Positions 50,816 through 59,151 of a stretch of DNA of 64,000 bases are shown piece after piece. The position numbers and the translations under genes were made by a program. Positions within the stretch are counted from its first letter, which is position 1, and each line of letters starts with the position of its first letter. Under the pieces are notes generated by a model. It searched no databases. It was not told the DNA's origin and saw nothing but the letters and a program-made list of their open reading frames with translations. Source of the stretch: Rathayibacter sp. VKM Ac-2804 (lineage in GTDB: Bacteria; Actinomycetota; Actinomycetes; Actinomycetales; Microbacteriaceae); NCBI RefSeq assembly GCF_009866655.1, contig NZ_CP047420.1, positions 4,023,734 to 4,087,733 on the forward strand, given 5' to 3'.

Positions 50816-52249
50816 GTGGGGTCTCGCGTGACGACGGGGCTGCGGGTCGTGCGGCTGCTCGGGGAGCGGCCGGATCCGACGGCGCCGCTCGGCGTCGGCG
50901 CTCTCGCCGCCGAGCTCGGCGCGCCGCTCAGCTCGGTGTCGCGGCTGTGCGCGGAGCTGGAGCGGACCGGGCTGATCGAGCGCGGCGCGGACTACGGCAG
51001 CTACCGCCTGGGCGCGGTCGCCGTGCGGCTCTCGGGGCGGGCTGCGGCGCCGGTCGCGCGGTCGCTCCGGTTCGCGCTGACGCTCGCGGCGCAGCAGACC
51101 GGCGAGACGGTCGTGCTGGCGGCCGGAGCGCCCGGGGCGATGCGCGTGATCGGGAGCGTGCTCTCGTCGTGGACCCTGCACTCCCCCGCCGCGGTCGGCG
51201 AGCGGATCGACGACGCGGGCGGCGCGATCGCCCTGGCCGCGGATCCGCTCCGCCTCGGCGAGGACGCCGTCGTGGAGACGGCCGAGGGGCTGCGCGTCGA
51301 GATCGCGACGCCGCTGCTGACGCCCGCCGGCGAGTGCGCGGCGGTGCTGGCGGTGCGGCTGCCGGCGGTGCGGCTGCGCGAGAACGGGCCGCGGATCCGG
51401 CGGGCGCTGGCGGTCGCACGACGGAGCATCGAGGCGGGGCTCGACGGGTCGCGGGAGGCGGGCGCGGGGCGCGACACGGCGGACGGCGACGAACCGCCGG
51501 TCTCAACCGTCTCGACCGCCGGCGGCTCCGCGCTGCACGCGGCCCTGCCGCTCCTGCAGCACCTGGCCGACGGGCCGGACACCGCCGCCGGCGCCGCGCG
51601 GGCGACCGGGCTGCGCCGCGACCGCACCGGTCGGCTGCTCGATGCGTGCGTCGCGGCGGGCGTGGTCGAGCGCGGCGGCGACGGGGAGTTCCGCGTCGCC
51701 TGGGTCGTGCACGGCTGGTTCCGGGCGGCGGCCGCTCCGCTGATCGTGTCGCGCGGCGGCCCGCTGGTCGCCGAGGCCGCGCGGAGCCTGCGCGCCTGCG
51801 CGTTCGTCACCGTGCTCGCGGGGATGCGCAGCCTCACCCTGGTCGAGGAGCTCGCTGTGCTGGATCGTAGCCTGGCCGGCGACGGCCTGGCGATGATCCC
51901 CTGGCTCGGCCGCGCCCATCCGATCGTCGGCTCGGACGGCGGCCCCACCATGCTGATGGACCTCGAGCCCGACGAGCTGACCCAGCTGTTCCCGGCCCGG
52001 CACACCCCGCGCGACCTGACCCGGTTCCTCCGCCGGGTGCAGACCGTCCGCCGCGACGGCGTCCTCTCGATGCAGGCCTACGACGACGCGGGCATGGTCT
52101 CGATCTCGGCGCCGATCCGCGATGCGAGCGGCGCGGTCGTGGCGGCGGCGTGCCTGGTGGGCATGGCCGATGACGTCACGGCGCGCTCGCGCGAGCTCGA
52201 GCGCGCGGCGATCCGGCTGGCGGAGGCGGTGTCGGCGGTGCTGCGCTGA
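50816..52249 (+). CDS. Tandem-duplicated IclR-like transcriptional regulator
   Basis: A 477-residue protein, nearly twice the length of an IclR regulator. Residues about 1-60 are a first winged helix (LGVGALAAELGAPLSSVSRL, LIERGADYGSYRLG), and 60-200 an effector-like domain (SLRFALTLAAQQTGETVVLA). After a linker, residues about 235-290 form a second winged helix (AAGAARATGLRRDRTGRLLD, GVVERGGDGEFRV) and 290-477 a second effector domain (MRSLTLVEELAVLDRSLAGD; GMVSISAPIRDASGAVVAAA). The GTG at 50816 follows CGGAGGGGG; a GTG at 50828 is possible. It is divergent from the SolA-type oxidase, its likeliest target. Confidence 0.75.
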   Translation: MGSRVTTGLRVVRLLGERPDPTAPLGVGALAAELGAPLSSVSRLCAELERTGLIERGADYGSYRLGAVAVRLSGRAAAPVARSLRFALTLAAQQTGETVVLAAGAPGAMRVIGSVLSSWTLHSPAAVGERIDDAGGAIALAADPLRLGEDAVVETAEGLRVEIATPLLTPAGECAAVLAVRLPAVRLRENGPRIRRALAVARRSIEAGLDGSREAGAGRDTADGDEPPVSTVSTAGGSALHAALPLLQHLADGPDTAAGAARATGLRRDRTGRLLDACVAAGVVERGGDGEFRVAWVVHGWFRAAAAPLIVSRGGPLVAEAARSLRACAFVTVLAGMRSLTLVEELAVLDRSLAGDGLAMIPWLGRAHPIVGSDGGPTMLMDLEPDELTQLFPARHTPRDLTRFLRRVQTVRRDGVLSMQAYDDAGMVSISAPIRDASGAVVAAACLVGMADDVTARSRELERAAIRLAEAVSAVLR

Positions 52250-52281
52250 CGATGTCCGCGCGCGCACGTGCACGACGAAGA

Positions 52282-52328
52282 CTGGAAGCCGCGAGAACCG
52301 GCCTTCCTCAGCCGATCGGGCCTTCCAG
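52282..52328. other. Short inverted repeat between convergent genes
   Basis: CTGGAAG and CTTCCAG flank 33 nt that contain GGCCTTCC twice in direct orientation (one overlapping the right arm). It may terminate the IclR-like transcript. Confidence 0.3.
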
Positions 52329-52405
52329 GCTCAAGTGCGCACGCCCACTTCCATCACAGAGCGCAGAGACTCCGGCGAGGAGCATCGAAGGCCCGACACC
52401 GCAGG

Positions 52406-52798
52406 TCAGCGGCTCCGCTCGTGACGCGGGATCTGCGTCAGGTCGATGCCGAGGACGCTCCGGAGCTGCGCGGCGAACGCCCGCTCGAGGTCGGCGCAGA
52501 CCGGGTCGCCCTCGGCCCAGATCCTCGCGGCCCGGCAGCTCGCCTCGATCTGCTCGGCGGTCGCCGACCGCCACCACTGCGGGTCGGCGGCTGCTGCGAG
52601 GAGGCTGCGGGCGTCCTCGACCTCGCGCCGGTAGCGGGTGAGCAGTCCGCGCGTCCTCTCCGGGTCCGGCTTGGCCGCCCACAGATCGTCGATGTGCGAC
52701 TGCAGTTCGGCGTCCCCGACGCGGCAGGCGTGGAGGACCAGCTCGCGCGCGTTCTCGAGTGGCGGGGTGCGGGTGTCGTCGAGGCCGGTCACGGTCAC
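52406..52798 (-). CDS. Hypothetical protein, coupled to an upstream mini-ORF
   Basis: A 130-residue helical, charged protein: LENARELVLHACRVGDAELQ, RYRREVEDARSLLAAAADPQ, TAEQIEASCRAARIWAEGDP and CADLERAFAAQLRSVLGIDL. No family recognised. The frame extends upstream without coding character, and the GTG at 52798 has no ribosome site of its own but overlaps the stop of a 20-codon ORF by GTGA, so translational coupling probably sets the start. An alternative GTG lies at 52792. Confidence 0.5.
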   Translation of the reverse strand: MTVTGLDDTRTPPLENARELVLHACRVGDAELQSHIDDLWAAKPDPERTRGLLTRYRREVEDARSLLAAAADPQWWRSATAEQIEASCRAARIWAEGDPVCADLERAFAAQLRSVLGIDLTQIPRHERSR

Positions 52799-52857
52799 GG
52801 CCGTTCGCCGGTGATGCGTCGGCCTTCGGGGGGTCGGGGGTCCAGCAGAGTCGTCAT
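52795..52857 (-). CDS. 20-residue upstream ORF
   Basis: The frame encodes MTTLLDPRPPEGRRITGERP. GAAGGA is 7 nt before the ATG, a better ribosome site than any for the following gene, and the stop TGA overlaps that gene's GTG. It may be a leader peptide or the displaced N-terminus of the larger protein. Confidence 0.35.
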   Translation of the reverse strand: MTTLLDPRPPEGRRITGERP

Positions 52858-53066
52858 CGAGATCCTTCGGCGCGCAGTCGGGGGCGGGGAGCGGCGGGGC
52901 CCGGTGACGTGCGTCCGACCGGCCGCGAGGGAGTGGGGGCTCTCCTGCGGCGGGCGAGCAGTGCCCTCGTCGCCGCGGCCCGGGGGTCGGCGTCCGCGGG
53001 CGGGCGCCTTCTCGTGGGGCCGCGGGGGGATGCGACGACGGCCGACTCCGGATCCGCTCGTCGACG
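52858..53066. other. Long leader region of the orphan gene, no gene seen
   Basis: About 200 nt between the putative promoter at 53067 and the mini-ORF. It is G/C-rich with CGGGG runs; no stable ORF or clear riboswitch was recognised. Confidence 0.3.
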
Positions 53067-53090
53067 ACGCTATCTGAATATCCCTTCAGA
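53067..53090 (-). promoter_or_regulatory. -10 element with adjacent A/T-rich operator dyad
   Basis: On the minus strand TCTGAAGGGATATTCAGA (perfect 6-bp arms, 53073-53090) is followed directly by TAGCGT (53067-53072). The dyad fills the position of the -35/-10 spacer, so a bound regulator would block transcription. Its base composition stands out from the surroundings. Confidence 0.4.
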
Positions 53091-53267
53091 CATCGAGGTG
53101 TTGACAGGGCGCCGGATCCGCGCGGGTGGACCGGTGGCGGGCTCCGATGCTCGGTCACACCCCGTTCCGTGTCCAGTCGCAGTGCGCCTCCCGCGCGAGT
53201 GGACCCGCGTCGGGCTCCGGCGCCCTCGCAGCCCCCGCTCCGCGTCCAGTCGACGCGGCAGCACGCC

Positions 53268-54752
53268 TCAGCGCCTCGTCGCCATCACCCGCAGGCGGCA
53301 GGCCAGCTCCAGGGCGAAGCGGGTGTCCGGGTCCTCGAGGTCCAGGGCCAGCGCCTGCTCGATGCGGCGCACGCGGTAGTTCACGGCGTTCGGATGCAGC
53401 AGCAGCACCTCGCCTGCGCGGGCGAGGGAGTTGCGGTTGCTGAGGTACGCGAGCAGCGTGCGCACCGAGATGGCGGAGCGCTCCGTGCCGAGGGCGTCGA
53501 GCGGAGCGAGCACGTCGTCGAGCAGGGCGCGGCTGAGCGGGGATGCGTAGAAGTCGAGCAGCACCCGGCGCAGGCCGGTCACATCGGTCACCTCCACAGC
53601 CCCGAGGCGCCCCGCCGCGACGGCCGAGCCGGCGGTGATCCGCGCCTCCGTCGCCGACTGCCGGAGCCCCGAGGCGCCGGACTGCGGCGTGCCGAGGCCG
53701 ACCGTGAAGGTCCAGCCCTCCCCCGCAAGAGCCGCACCGTACGCGATCAGCCGCTCCGCCACGTCCCGCACGCGCCGCTGGTGGTCCGGCGCCCCCGACT
53801 CCTCCGACGCCACCACCACCAGGTCGTCGTGGAAGACCGCCAGGTGCCAGACCTCGTCGCGGCCGTCGGTCAGCTGGAAGGCGTTCAGCTCGATCGCCGC
53901 GACCAGGGCCGCGGGGAGGCGGCGCTCGGCGTCGTCGCGGTGGCGCGGGGTGATCCAGGCGGCGGCGTGCGCGGAGGCGACCGGCAGCCCGGCCCGCGCG
54001 GCGTCCACCGCGAGGGCGTCGATGCGCGAGGACTCGGCGAGCAGCAGCTCGACCACGAGGTCGGCCCGGGAGCGCGCCGGGCCGAAGCGCACCTGCGACT
54101 CGCGCTGCAGCGCCCGGGACAGCAGCGCGGCGATCACCGGCAGCGCGATCACCGCCGCGGTCTCCGGCTGCTCCGCGACCAGCCGCCCGACTGCGACCTC
54201 GCCGATGCAGACCGCGTCGGGGTCGCTCCAGGTGACGGCCGGATCCTCGACCATCCGCAGCTCGATCCCGAGCGCCGCCGTCGCCGCGTCGAGCACGGCC
54301 GAGCGCGCATCGAGCGGGTCGCCGTCGCAGGCGGCCCGGGCGGCGGCGATCGCGAGCTCCGCCCGGCCGAGCGCCTCGGCCGCCCCGCCGCGCAGCAGCC
54401 GGTCGATCGAGACGGCCAGCTCGGAGGGCGGCGCGCTCGCGGTCAGCACCGGCAGCGCCCCGCGGTCGGCCAGCGAGCGCGAGGTCTCGGCCAGCGCCAG
54501 CTCGCCCACGAAGAGCAGCGCGGCGACCTCGGCCGCGATCGCCCGCCGGATGACGATGTCGATCTGGTACGCCCGCGGCTGCTCCGCTCCGTGCAGCACG
54601 ATCACCAGGTGCCCGGGCAGCGCCTGTCCCACGTCCTCGAGCGCCAGCATCTCCACTCCGCTGAGCGCGACTCCCGCCGGGTCGCCCGCGCGGCAGACCA
54701 TGCCGAACTGCTCGCCGTGCTCGAGGACGTGGAGGAGCGACGTCTGTGCCAT
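53268..54752 (-). CDS. PucR-type (CdaR-like) transcriptional regulator
   Basis: A 494-residue regulator. Residues about 1-120 form a PucR N-terminal domain (VALSGVEMLALEDVGQALPG), the middle has a GGDEF-like/PucR linking domain, and the C-terminus carries the diagnostic helix-turn-helix LLAYLSNRNSLARAGEVLLL followed by HPNAVNYRVRRIEQAL. PucR proteins commonly control purine, allantoin and related nitrogen-ring catabolism. It is divergent from the DUF917/hydantoinase operon, with 73 nt between, so it very probably controls that operon. The start may be the ATG at 54752 or 54764; neither has a ribosome site. Confidence 0.88.
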   Translation of the reverse strand: MAQTSLLHVLEHGEQFGMVCRAGDPAGVALSGVEMLALEDVGQALPGHLVIVLHGAEQPRAYQIDIVIRRAIAAEVAALLFVGELALAETSRSLADRGALPVLTASAPPSELAVSIDRLLRGGAAEALGRAELAIAAARAACDGDPLDARSAVLDAATAALGIELRMVEDPAVTWSDPDAVCIGEVAVGRLVAEQPETAAVIALPVIAALLSRALQRESQVRFGPARSRADLVVELLLAESSRIDALAVDAARAGLPVASAHAAAWITPRHRDDAERRLPAALVAAIELNAFQLTDGRDEVWHLAVFHDDLVVVASEESGAPDHQRRVRDVAERLIAYGAALAGEGWTFTVGLGTPQSGASGLRQSATEARITAGSAVAAGRLGAVEVTDVTGLRRVLLDFYASPLSRALLDDVLAPLDALGTERSAISVRTLLAYLSNRNSLARAGEVLLLHPNAVNYRVRRIEQALALDLEDPDTRFALELACRLRVMATRR

Positions 54753-54790
54753 GAGCACAATCATGGCCGTTTTCTCATGGTGACGGCACA

Positions 54791-54819
54791 TTCCACCCGC
54801 TTGCACCCCTGGCTAGCCT
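54791..54819 (+). promoter_or_regulatory. Promoter of the DUF917/ABC operon, leaderless
   Basis: TTCCAC and TAGCCT are separated by exactly 17 nt, and the ATG at 54826 begins 6 nt after the -10. Transcription should start at or next to the A of the ATG. Confidence 0.6.
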
Positions 54820-54825
54820 CGGAGC

Positions 54826-55938
54826 ATGAGCTTCACGCCCCCGGCCGGACCGACTCCCGTCCGCCTGATCACCCGCGACGACGTCGCTCCCCTGGCCGCC
54901 GGCTGCGCGGTCTTCGGCACCGGCGGAGGCGGCTCGGTGCACGGCGCTCAGCTCTCGGTCGAGAACGCGATCGAGGCCAACGGCCCGGTGCGCGTCGTCG
55001 GCGTCGCGGACCTCGGCCCGGACGACGCGGTCATCATCATGTCCGGGATGGGCGCCCCCTCGGTCGGTATCGAGATGCTCGGCTCGAGCAGCCAGGCGCA
55101 CACGCTGCTCCGCGAGGTCGAGCGCCTGATCGGCCGCCCGGTCACGACCGTGATGGCGGCCGAGATCGGCGGCAGCAACGGCGTCGCTCCGGTCGGCTGG
55201 GCCGCGGAGCTCGGGCTCGCGGTGCTCGACGCGGACGGCATGGGCCGCGCGTTCCCGAAGGCCACGATGATCTCGATGAACGTCGCCGGCCTGCCGAGCG
55301 AGTTCGCGGTGATGAGCGACGTGGTCGGCAACGTCACGGTCCTGCGCACCGTCGACATCGCCTGGCTCGAGCGCCACGCCCGCGCCTTCACCGTCGCCGC
55401 CGGCGGCATCGCCCTCGGCGCGCACTACCTCCTCACCCACGAGACCGCCCCGGGCGCCGTGATCGAGGGCACCGTCAGCCGCGCGATCCAGGTCGGCCGC
55501 CGCCTGCTCGCCTCCGCCGACCCGGTGGCCGACATCGCCGAGGAGCTCGGCGCGGCCGTGCTGATCGGCGGCAAGGTGATCGACATCGACCGCAGCACCG
55601 AGGGCGGCTTCACCCGCGGCTCCGTCACGATCGACGGCGTCGGCGCCGACCGCAGCCGGATGGTGCGGGTCGAGATCCAGAACGAGAACCTCGTGGTGAT
55701 CGAGGACGGCGGCGTGGTCGTCAGCGTCCCCGACCTCGTCTCGATCCTCGACTCCGAGACCGGCGAGGCGATCTCGACCGAGATGCTCCGCTTCGGCCAG
55801 CGCGTCAGCGTGCTCGCCTGGGCCTGCGATCCGCTCTGGCGGACCCCGCGCGGGATCGAGCTGGCGGGACCCGCCGCCTTCGACTTCGACTTCGACTACG
55901 TGCCGTTCGACGGCGCCATGGCGGAGGTGGCCCGATGA
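54826..55938 (+). CDS. DUF917 family protein
   Basis: A 370-residue protein matching DUF917: ITRDDVAPLAAGCAVFGTGG then GGSVHGA, MGAPSVGIEML near residue 74, AAEIGGSNGVAP near 108, GRAFPKATMISMNVAGLPS near 140 and the C-terminal HydA-like NENLVVIEDGGVVVSVPDLV. DUF917 proteins regularly pair with hydantoinase/oxoprolinase subunits, as here. Cytoplasmic; probably a subunit or partner of the hydrolase. It is the first gene of the operon, leaderless, and overlaps the next gene by 4 nt. Confidence 0.9.
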   Translation: MSFTPPAGPTPVRLITRDDVAPLAAGCAVFGTGGGGSVHGAQLSVENAIEANGPVRVVGVADLGPDDAVIIMSGMGAPSVGIEMLGSSSQAHTLLREVERLIGRPVTTVMAAEIGGSNGVAPVGWAAELGLAVLDADGMGRAFPKATMISMNVAGLPSEFAVMSDVVGNVTVLRTVDIAWLERHARAFTVAAGGIALGAHYLLTHETAPGAVIEGTVSRAIQVGRRLLASADPVADIAEELGAAVLIGGKVIDIDRSTEGGFTRGSVTIDGVGADRSRMVRVEIQNENLVVIEDGGVVVSVPDLVSILDSETGEAISTEMLRFGQRVSVLAWACDPLWRTPRGIELAGPAAFDFDFDYVPFDGAMAEVAR

Positions 55939-57545
55939 GCGCACAGCCCCGCGACCTGTCCGTCGGCATCGACGTCGGCGGCACCAACACCGACGCCGTC
56001 GTGCTCGACGCCGACGGCGCCGTGACCGCCTGGACCAAGCAGGCCACCACCGAGGACGTCACCGGCGGCATCCGCGCCGCGCTCTCCGCGGTGCTCGGCG
56101 AGCTGGGCGCCGACCGCGACCGCGTCTCCCGCGTCATGCTCGGCACCACCCACGCCACCAACGCGATCGTCCGCCGCCGCGACCTCGGCCGCGTCGCCGT
56201 GATCCGCCTCGGCGCCCCCGCCTCGACCGAGTTCCCCTCGCTCTCCGGCTGGCCCGCCGACCTCCGCGGCACCGTGCTCGCCGGCAGCCTGCTCGCCGGC
56301 GGCGGCCACCTGATCGACGGCTACCCGATCTCGCCGCTCGACGTCGACGGCATCCGCCGCTTCCTCGACTCGCTCGAGGGCCGCTTCGACGCCGTCGCCG
56401 TCTGCGGGATCTTCAGCCCCTCCTTCCCGGAGCAGGAGCTCGAGGTCGCCGCGCTGGTCGCCGACCACGTCGGCGTCGACCTGCCCGTCTCGCTCAGCCA
56501 CGAGATCGGCGCACTCGGCCTCCTCGAGCGCGAGAACGCGACCGTGCTCAACGCCGCGCTGCACGGCATCGCCCGCGACGTCACCCAGGGCCTGCTCACC
56601 GTGGTCGACGAGGAGCGCCTCGACGCCGCCACCTTCTTCGCCCAGAACGACGGCACGCTGATGGCCGTCGAGTACGCGGCCCGCTACCCGGTGCTCACCA
56701 TCGGCTCGGGTCCCGCCAACTCGATCCGCGGAGCCGCGTTCCTCTCCGGCGCCGACGACGCGATCATCATCGACATCGGCGGCACCACCAGCGACCTCGG
56801 CGTGCTCGTCGACCGCTTCCCCCGCGAGTCGACCCTGCCGCGCGAGATCGGCGGCGTCCGTACCAACTTCCGGATGCCCGACATCCTCAGCGTCGGGATC
56901 GGCGGCGGCACCGTCGTCGACCTCGCGACCGGCGTGCCGACCACCGACTCGGTCGGCTACCGCATCGCCCGCGAGGGCCTGCTCTTCGGCGGAGCGACCG
57001 CCACGCTCACCGACGCGGCCGCGATGCAGCTGCCCGGGATGATCCCCGGCCGGAGCCTCCCCGCGCTCGACCGCGCCACCCGCTCCGGCCTCGGCAACGC
57101 CCTCGCCGTCGCGCAGGACCGGATCGAGTCGGCCGTGGAGCGGATGTCGCTCGGCCGCGTCGGACTGCCGCTCGTGGTCGTCGGCGGCGGCGGCTTCCTG
57201 GTGCCCGACCACGTGCACGGCGCGAGCGAGGTGCTCCGCCCCGACCGCGGCAACGTGGCCAACGCCGTCGGCGCCGCGATCGCCCTGGCCGGCGGCCGCG
57301 CCGACCAGCTGTGCGACCACGTCGGCCGCGCCGCCGCGATCGAGGCGGCCGGGCGGATCGCGATCGAGCGCGCGATCCAGGCCGGCGCCGATCCGCGCCT
57401 CGTCGAGATCGTCGACGTGCTCGAGACGCCGCTGTCGTACTCGGCCAGCGCGTCGCTCAAAGTCTCCGTGAAGGCCGCGGGCCCGCTGGCCCTGATCGGG
57501 AGTCCTGCACCACTCGCCCTGCATTCCCCGAAGGACGCATCATGA
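55935..57545 (+). CDS. Hydantoinase/oxoprolinase family protein
   Basis: A 536-residue ASKHA-fold enzyme subunit. The phosphate loop SVGIDVGGTNTDAVVLDADG is at residues 9-28, MLGTTHATNAIVRRRDLGRV near 70, a second ATP motif IIIDIGGTTSDLGVLVDRFP near 275, and VVVGGGGFLVPDHVHGASEV near 415. Relatives use ATP to open hydantoin or 5-oxoproline rings. Overlaps DUF917 (ATGA) and the binding-protein gene (ATGA), so it is tightly co-translated. The length suits an HyuA-type protein without a separate HyuB. Confidence 0.92.
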   Translation: MSAQPRDLSVGIDVGGTNTDAVVLDADGAVTAWTKQATTEDVTGGIRAALSAVLGELGADRDRVSRVMLGTTHATNAIVRRRDLGRVAVIRLGAPASTEFPSLSGWPADLRGTVLAGSLLAGGGHLIDGYPISPLDVDGIRRFLDSLEGRFDAVAVCGIFSPSFPEQELEVAALVADHVGVDLPVSLSHEIGALGLLERENATVLNAALHGIARDVTQGLLTVVDEERLDAATFFAQNDGTLMAVEYAARYPVLTIGSGPANSIRGAAFLSGADDAIIIDIGGTTSDLGVLVDRFPRESTLPREIGGVRTNFRMPDILSVGIGGGTVVDLATGVPTTDSVGYRIAREGLLFGGATATLTDAAAMQLPGMIPGRSLPALDRATRSGLGNALAVAQDRIESAVERMSLGRVGLPLVVVGGGGFLVPDHVHGASEVLRPDRGNVANAVGAAIALAGGRADQLCDHVGRAAAIEAAGRIAIERAIQAGADPRLVEIVDVLETPLSYSASASLKVSVKAAGPLALIGSPAPLALHSPKDAS

Positions 57546-59149
57546 CCCGTTCTCCCCGCACCACAGCGCTCCGAGTCCCGGCCGTCGCCGCGGGCTCGCT
57601 GGTGGCGCTGCTCGCCCTGAGCGCCTGCTCGGCCCCGGCCGGCGGCTCCGCGGCCGGCGCCGACCCCGTCTCGGGCGGCACCTTCTCCCTCGCGATCAAC
57701 GACGACCCGGGCAGCCTCAACCCGTTCACCGGCGTCTCGCTCGTGCAGCGCGCGATGGTGACGTTCGGCTACGACTCGCTCGCCTACACGACCCCCGAGG
57801 GCGAGGTCGTGCCCTTCCTCGCCGAGAGCTGGGAGTCGACGCCCACCTCGATCGCGTACACGCTGAAGGACGGCATCACCTGCGCCGACGGCACCCCCTT
57901 CACCGCCGAGACGGCCGCGGCGAACTTCGCCTACCAGGCGAACGCCGACAACGGCACGTTCTGGTTCGGCTCGAACGTCACCGCCGACATGACGGCGACC
58001 GCGGAGGGGAACGTCGTCACCGTCACCTCGACGGCCAACAACCCGTTCCTCCTGCAGGGCACCGGCAGCATCGAGATGGTCTGCCAGGCCGGCCTCGACG
58101 ACCCGTCGACCCTGACCGACACCACCAACGGCACCGCGCTCTACGCACTGACCGCGTCGAACCCCGGCTCCGACTACACCTACACGAAGCGCGACGGCTA
58201 CACCTGGGGCCCGGACGACGTCACCAGCGACACCGAGGGCCTGCCCGACGAGATCGAGGCGCGGGTGATCACCGACGAGGCGACCGCCGCGAACCTGCTG
58301 ATCTCGGGCGAGCTGAACGCCGCCTCCGTGATCGGCGCCGACCGCCAGCGCCTCGACGCCGCCGGCCTCGACACCGAGGGTGTGCTGAACCCGATCGGCG
58401 AGATGCTCTTCAATGAGCGCGCCGACCGCCCCACCGCCGACGTCCGCGTCCGCCAGGCGCTGACCCTCTCGCTCGACCGCGACGCCGTCGGCGAGCTGGT
58501 CACCGACGGCAACGCCGTCGACTCCGTCTCGCTGGTCAACCAGATCCCGCTCACCTGCGTCGCGGGCGGCCCGGAGTGGACGCTGCCCGACACCGACGTG
58601 GACGCCGCGGGCGAGCTGCTCGACGAGGCCGGCTACCCGCTCGGCTCCGACGGACTGCGCGCGAAGGACGGCGAGCCGCTGACCATCCGCTTCCTCTACG
58701 ACGCCGGAACCCCCTCGCACGGCGCCGCCGCCGAGGAGGTCCAGCAGGAGTGGAACGAGCTCGGCATCACGACCGACCTGGTCGCCGAGGACTCCGCGGG
58801 CTGGTCGACCGACCTCTACCAGAGCTACGACTGGGACACCGGCTTCATCCAGCTCGCCCCCTCGAGCCCCGTGGTGCTGAGCCTGTTCTTCCTCGGTGAG
58901 ACGAGCGAGAACGGCGGCTACAACTTCATGGGCGTCTCGAACCCCGAGTACAACGCGCTCGCCACGCAGGCGCTCAGCGCCGGCAGCGCCGACGAGGCCT
59001 GCGGCATCTGGAAGCAGGCCGAGTCCGAGCTGATCGAGCGGGTCGACGTCTTCCCGCTCGCCGAGACGGAGTCGCCGATGTACGTCAAGGGCGCGACCCT
59101 CGAGCGTCCCGGCACCGTCGCTCCCACCACGATCCGGATGCAGGGCTGA
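57542..59149 (+). CDS. Peptide-type ABC transporter substrate-binding lipoprotein
   Basis: A 535-residue family 5 solute-binding protein. The signal ends in LLALSAC (Cys about 29), giving a lipid-anchored exported protein. FSLAINDDPGSLNPFTGVSL near residue 52, YDSLAYTTPEGEVVPFLAES near 80 and VRQALTLSLDRDAVGELVTD near 305 are typical of DppA/OppA proteins. It delivers the substrate that the operon enzymes act on, probably a peptide-like or cyclic amide compound. It overlaps the previous gene by 4 nt and is 2 nt from the next. Confidence 0.92.
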   Translation: MTRSPRTTALRVPAVAAGSLVALLALSACSAPAGGSAAGADPVSGGTFSLAINDDPGSLNPFTGVSLVQRAMVTFGYDSLAYTTPEGEVVPFLAESWESTPTSIAYTLKDGITCADGTPFTAETAAANFAYQANADNGTFWFGSNVTADMTATAEGNVVTVTSTANNPFLLQGTGSIEMVCQAGLDDPSTLTDTTNGTALYALTASNPGSDYTYTKRDGYTWGPDDVTSDTEGLPDEIEARVITDEATAANLLISGELNAASVIGADRQRLDAAGLDTEGVLNPIGEMLFNERADRPTADVRVRQALTLSLDRDAVGELVTDGNAVDSVSLVNQIPLTCVAGGPEWTLPDTDVDAAGELLDEAGYPLGSDGLRAKDGEPLTIRFLYDAGTPSHGAAAEEVQQEWNELGITTDLVAEDSAGWSTDLYQSYDWDTGFIQLAPSSPVVLSLFFLGETSENGGYNFMGVSNPEYNALATQALSAGSADEACGIWKQAESELIERVDVFPLAETESPMYVKGATLERPGTVAPTTIRMQG

Positions 59150-59151
59150 CC

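Noticed and set aside
53101..53129. TTGACA at 53101 as a + strand promoter
   Set aside because: No -10-like hexamer lies 16-18 nt downstream and the next + strand gene is 1.7 kb away.
53169..57545. A 1458-codon open frame on the + strand suggesting a giant fusion
   Set aside because: Only the part from 55935 is a real gene (hydantoinase family); upstream it runs antisense to PucR and out of frame through DUF917.
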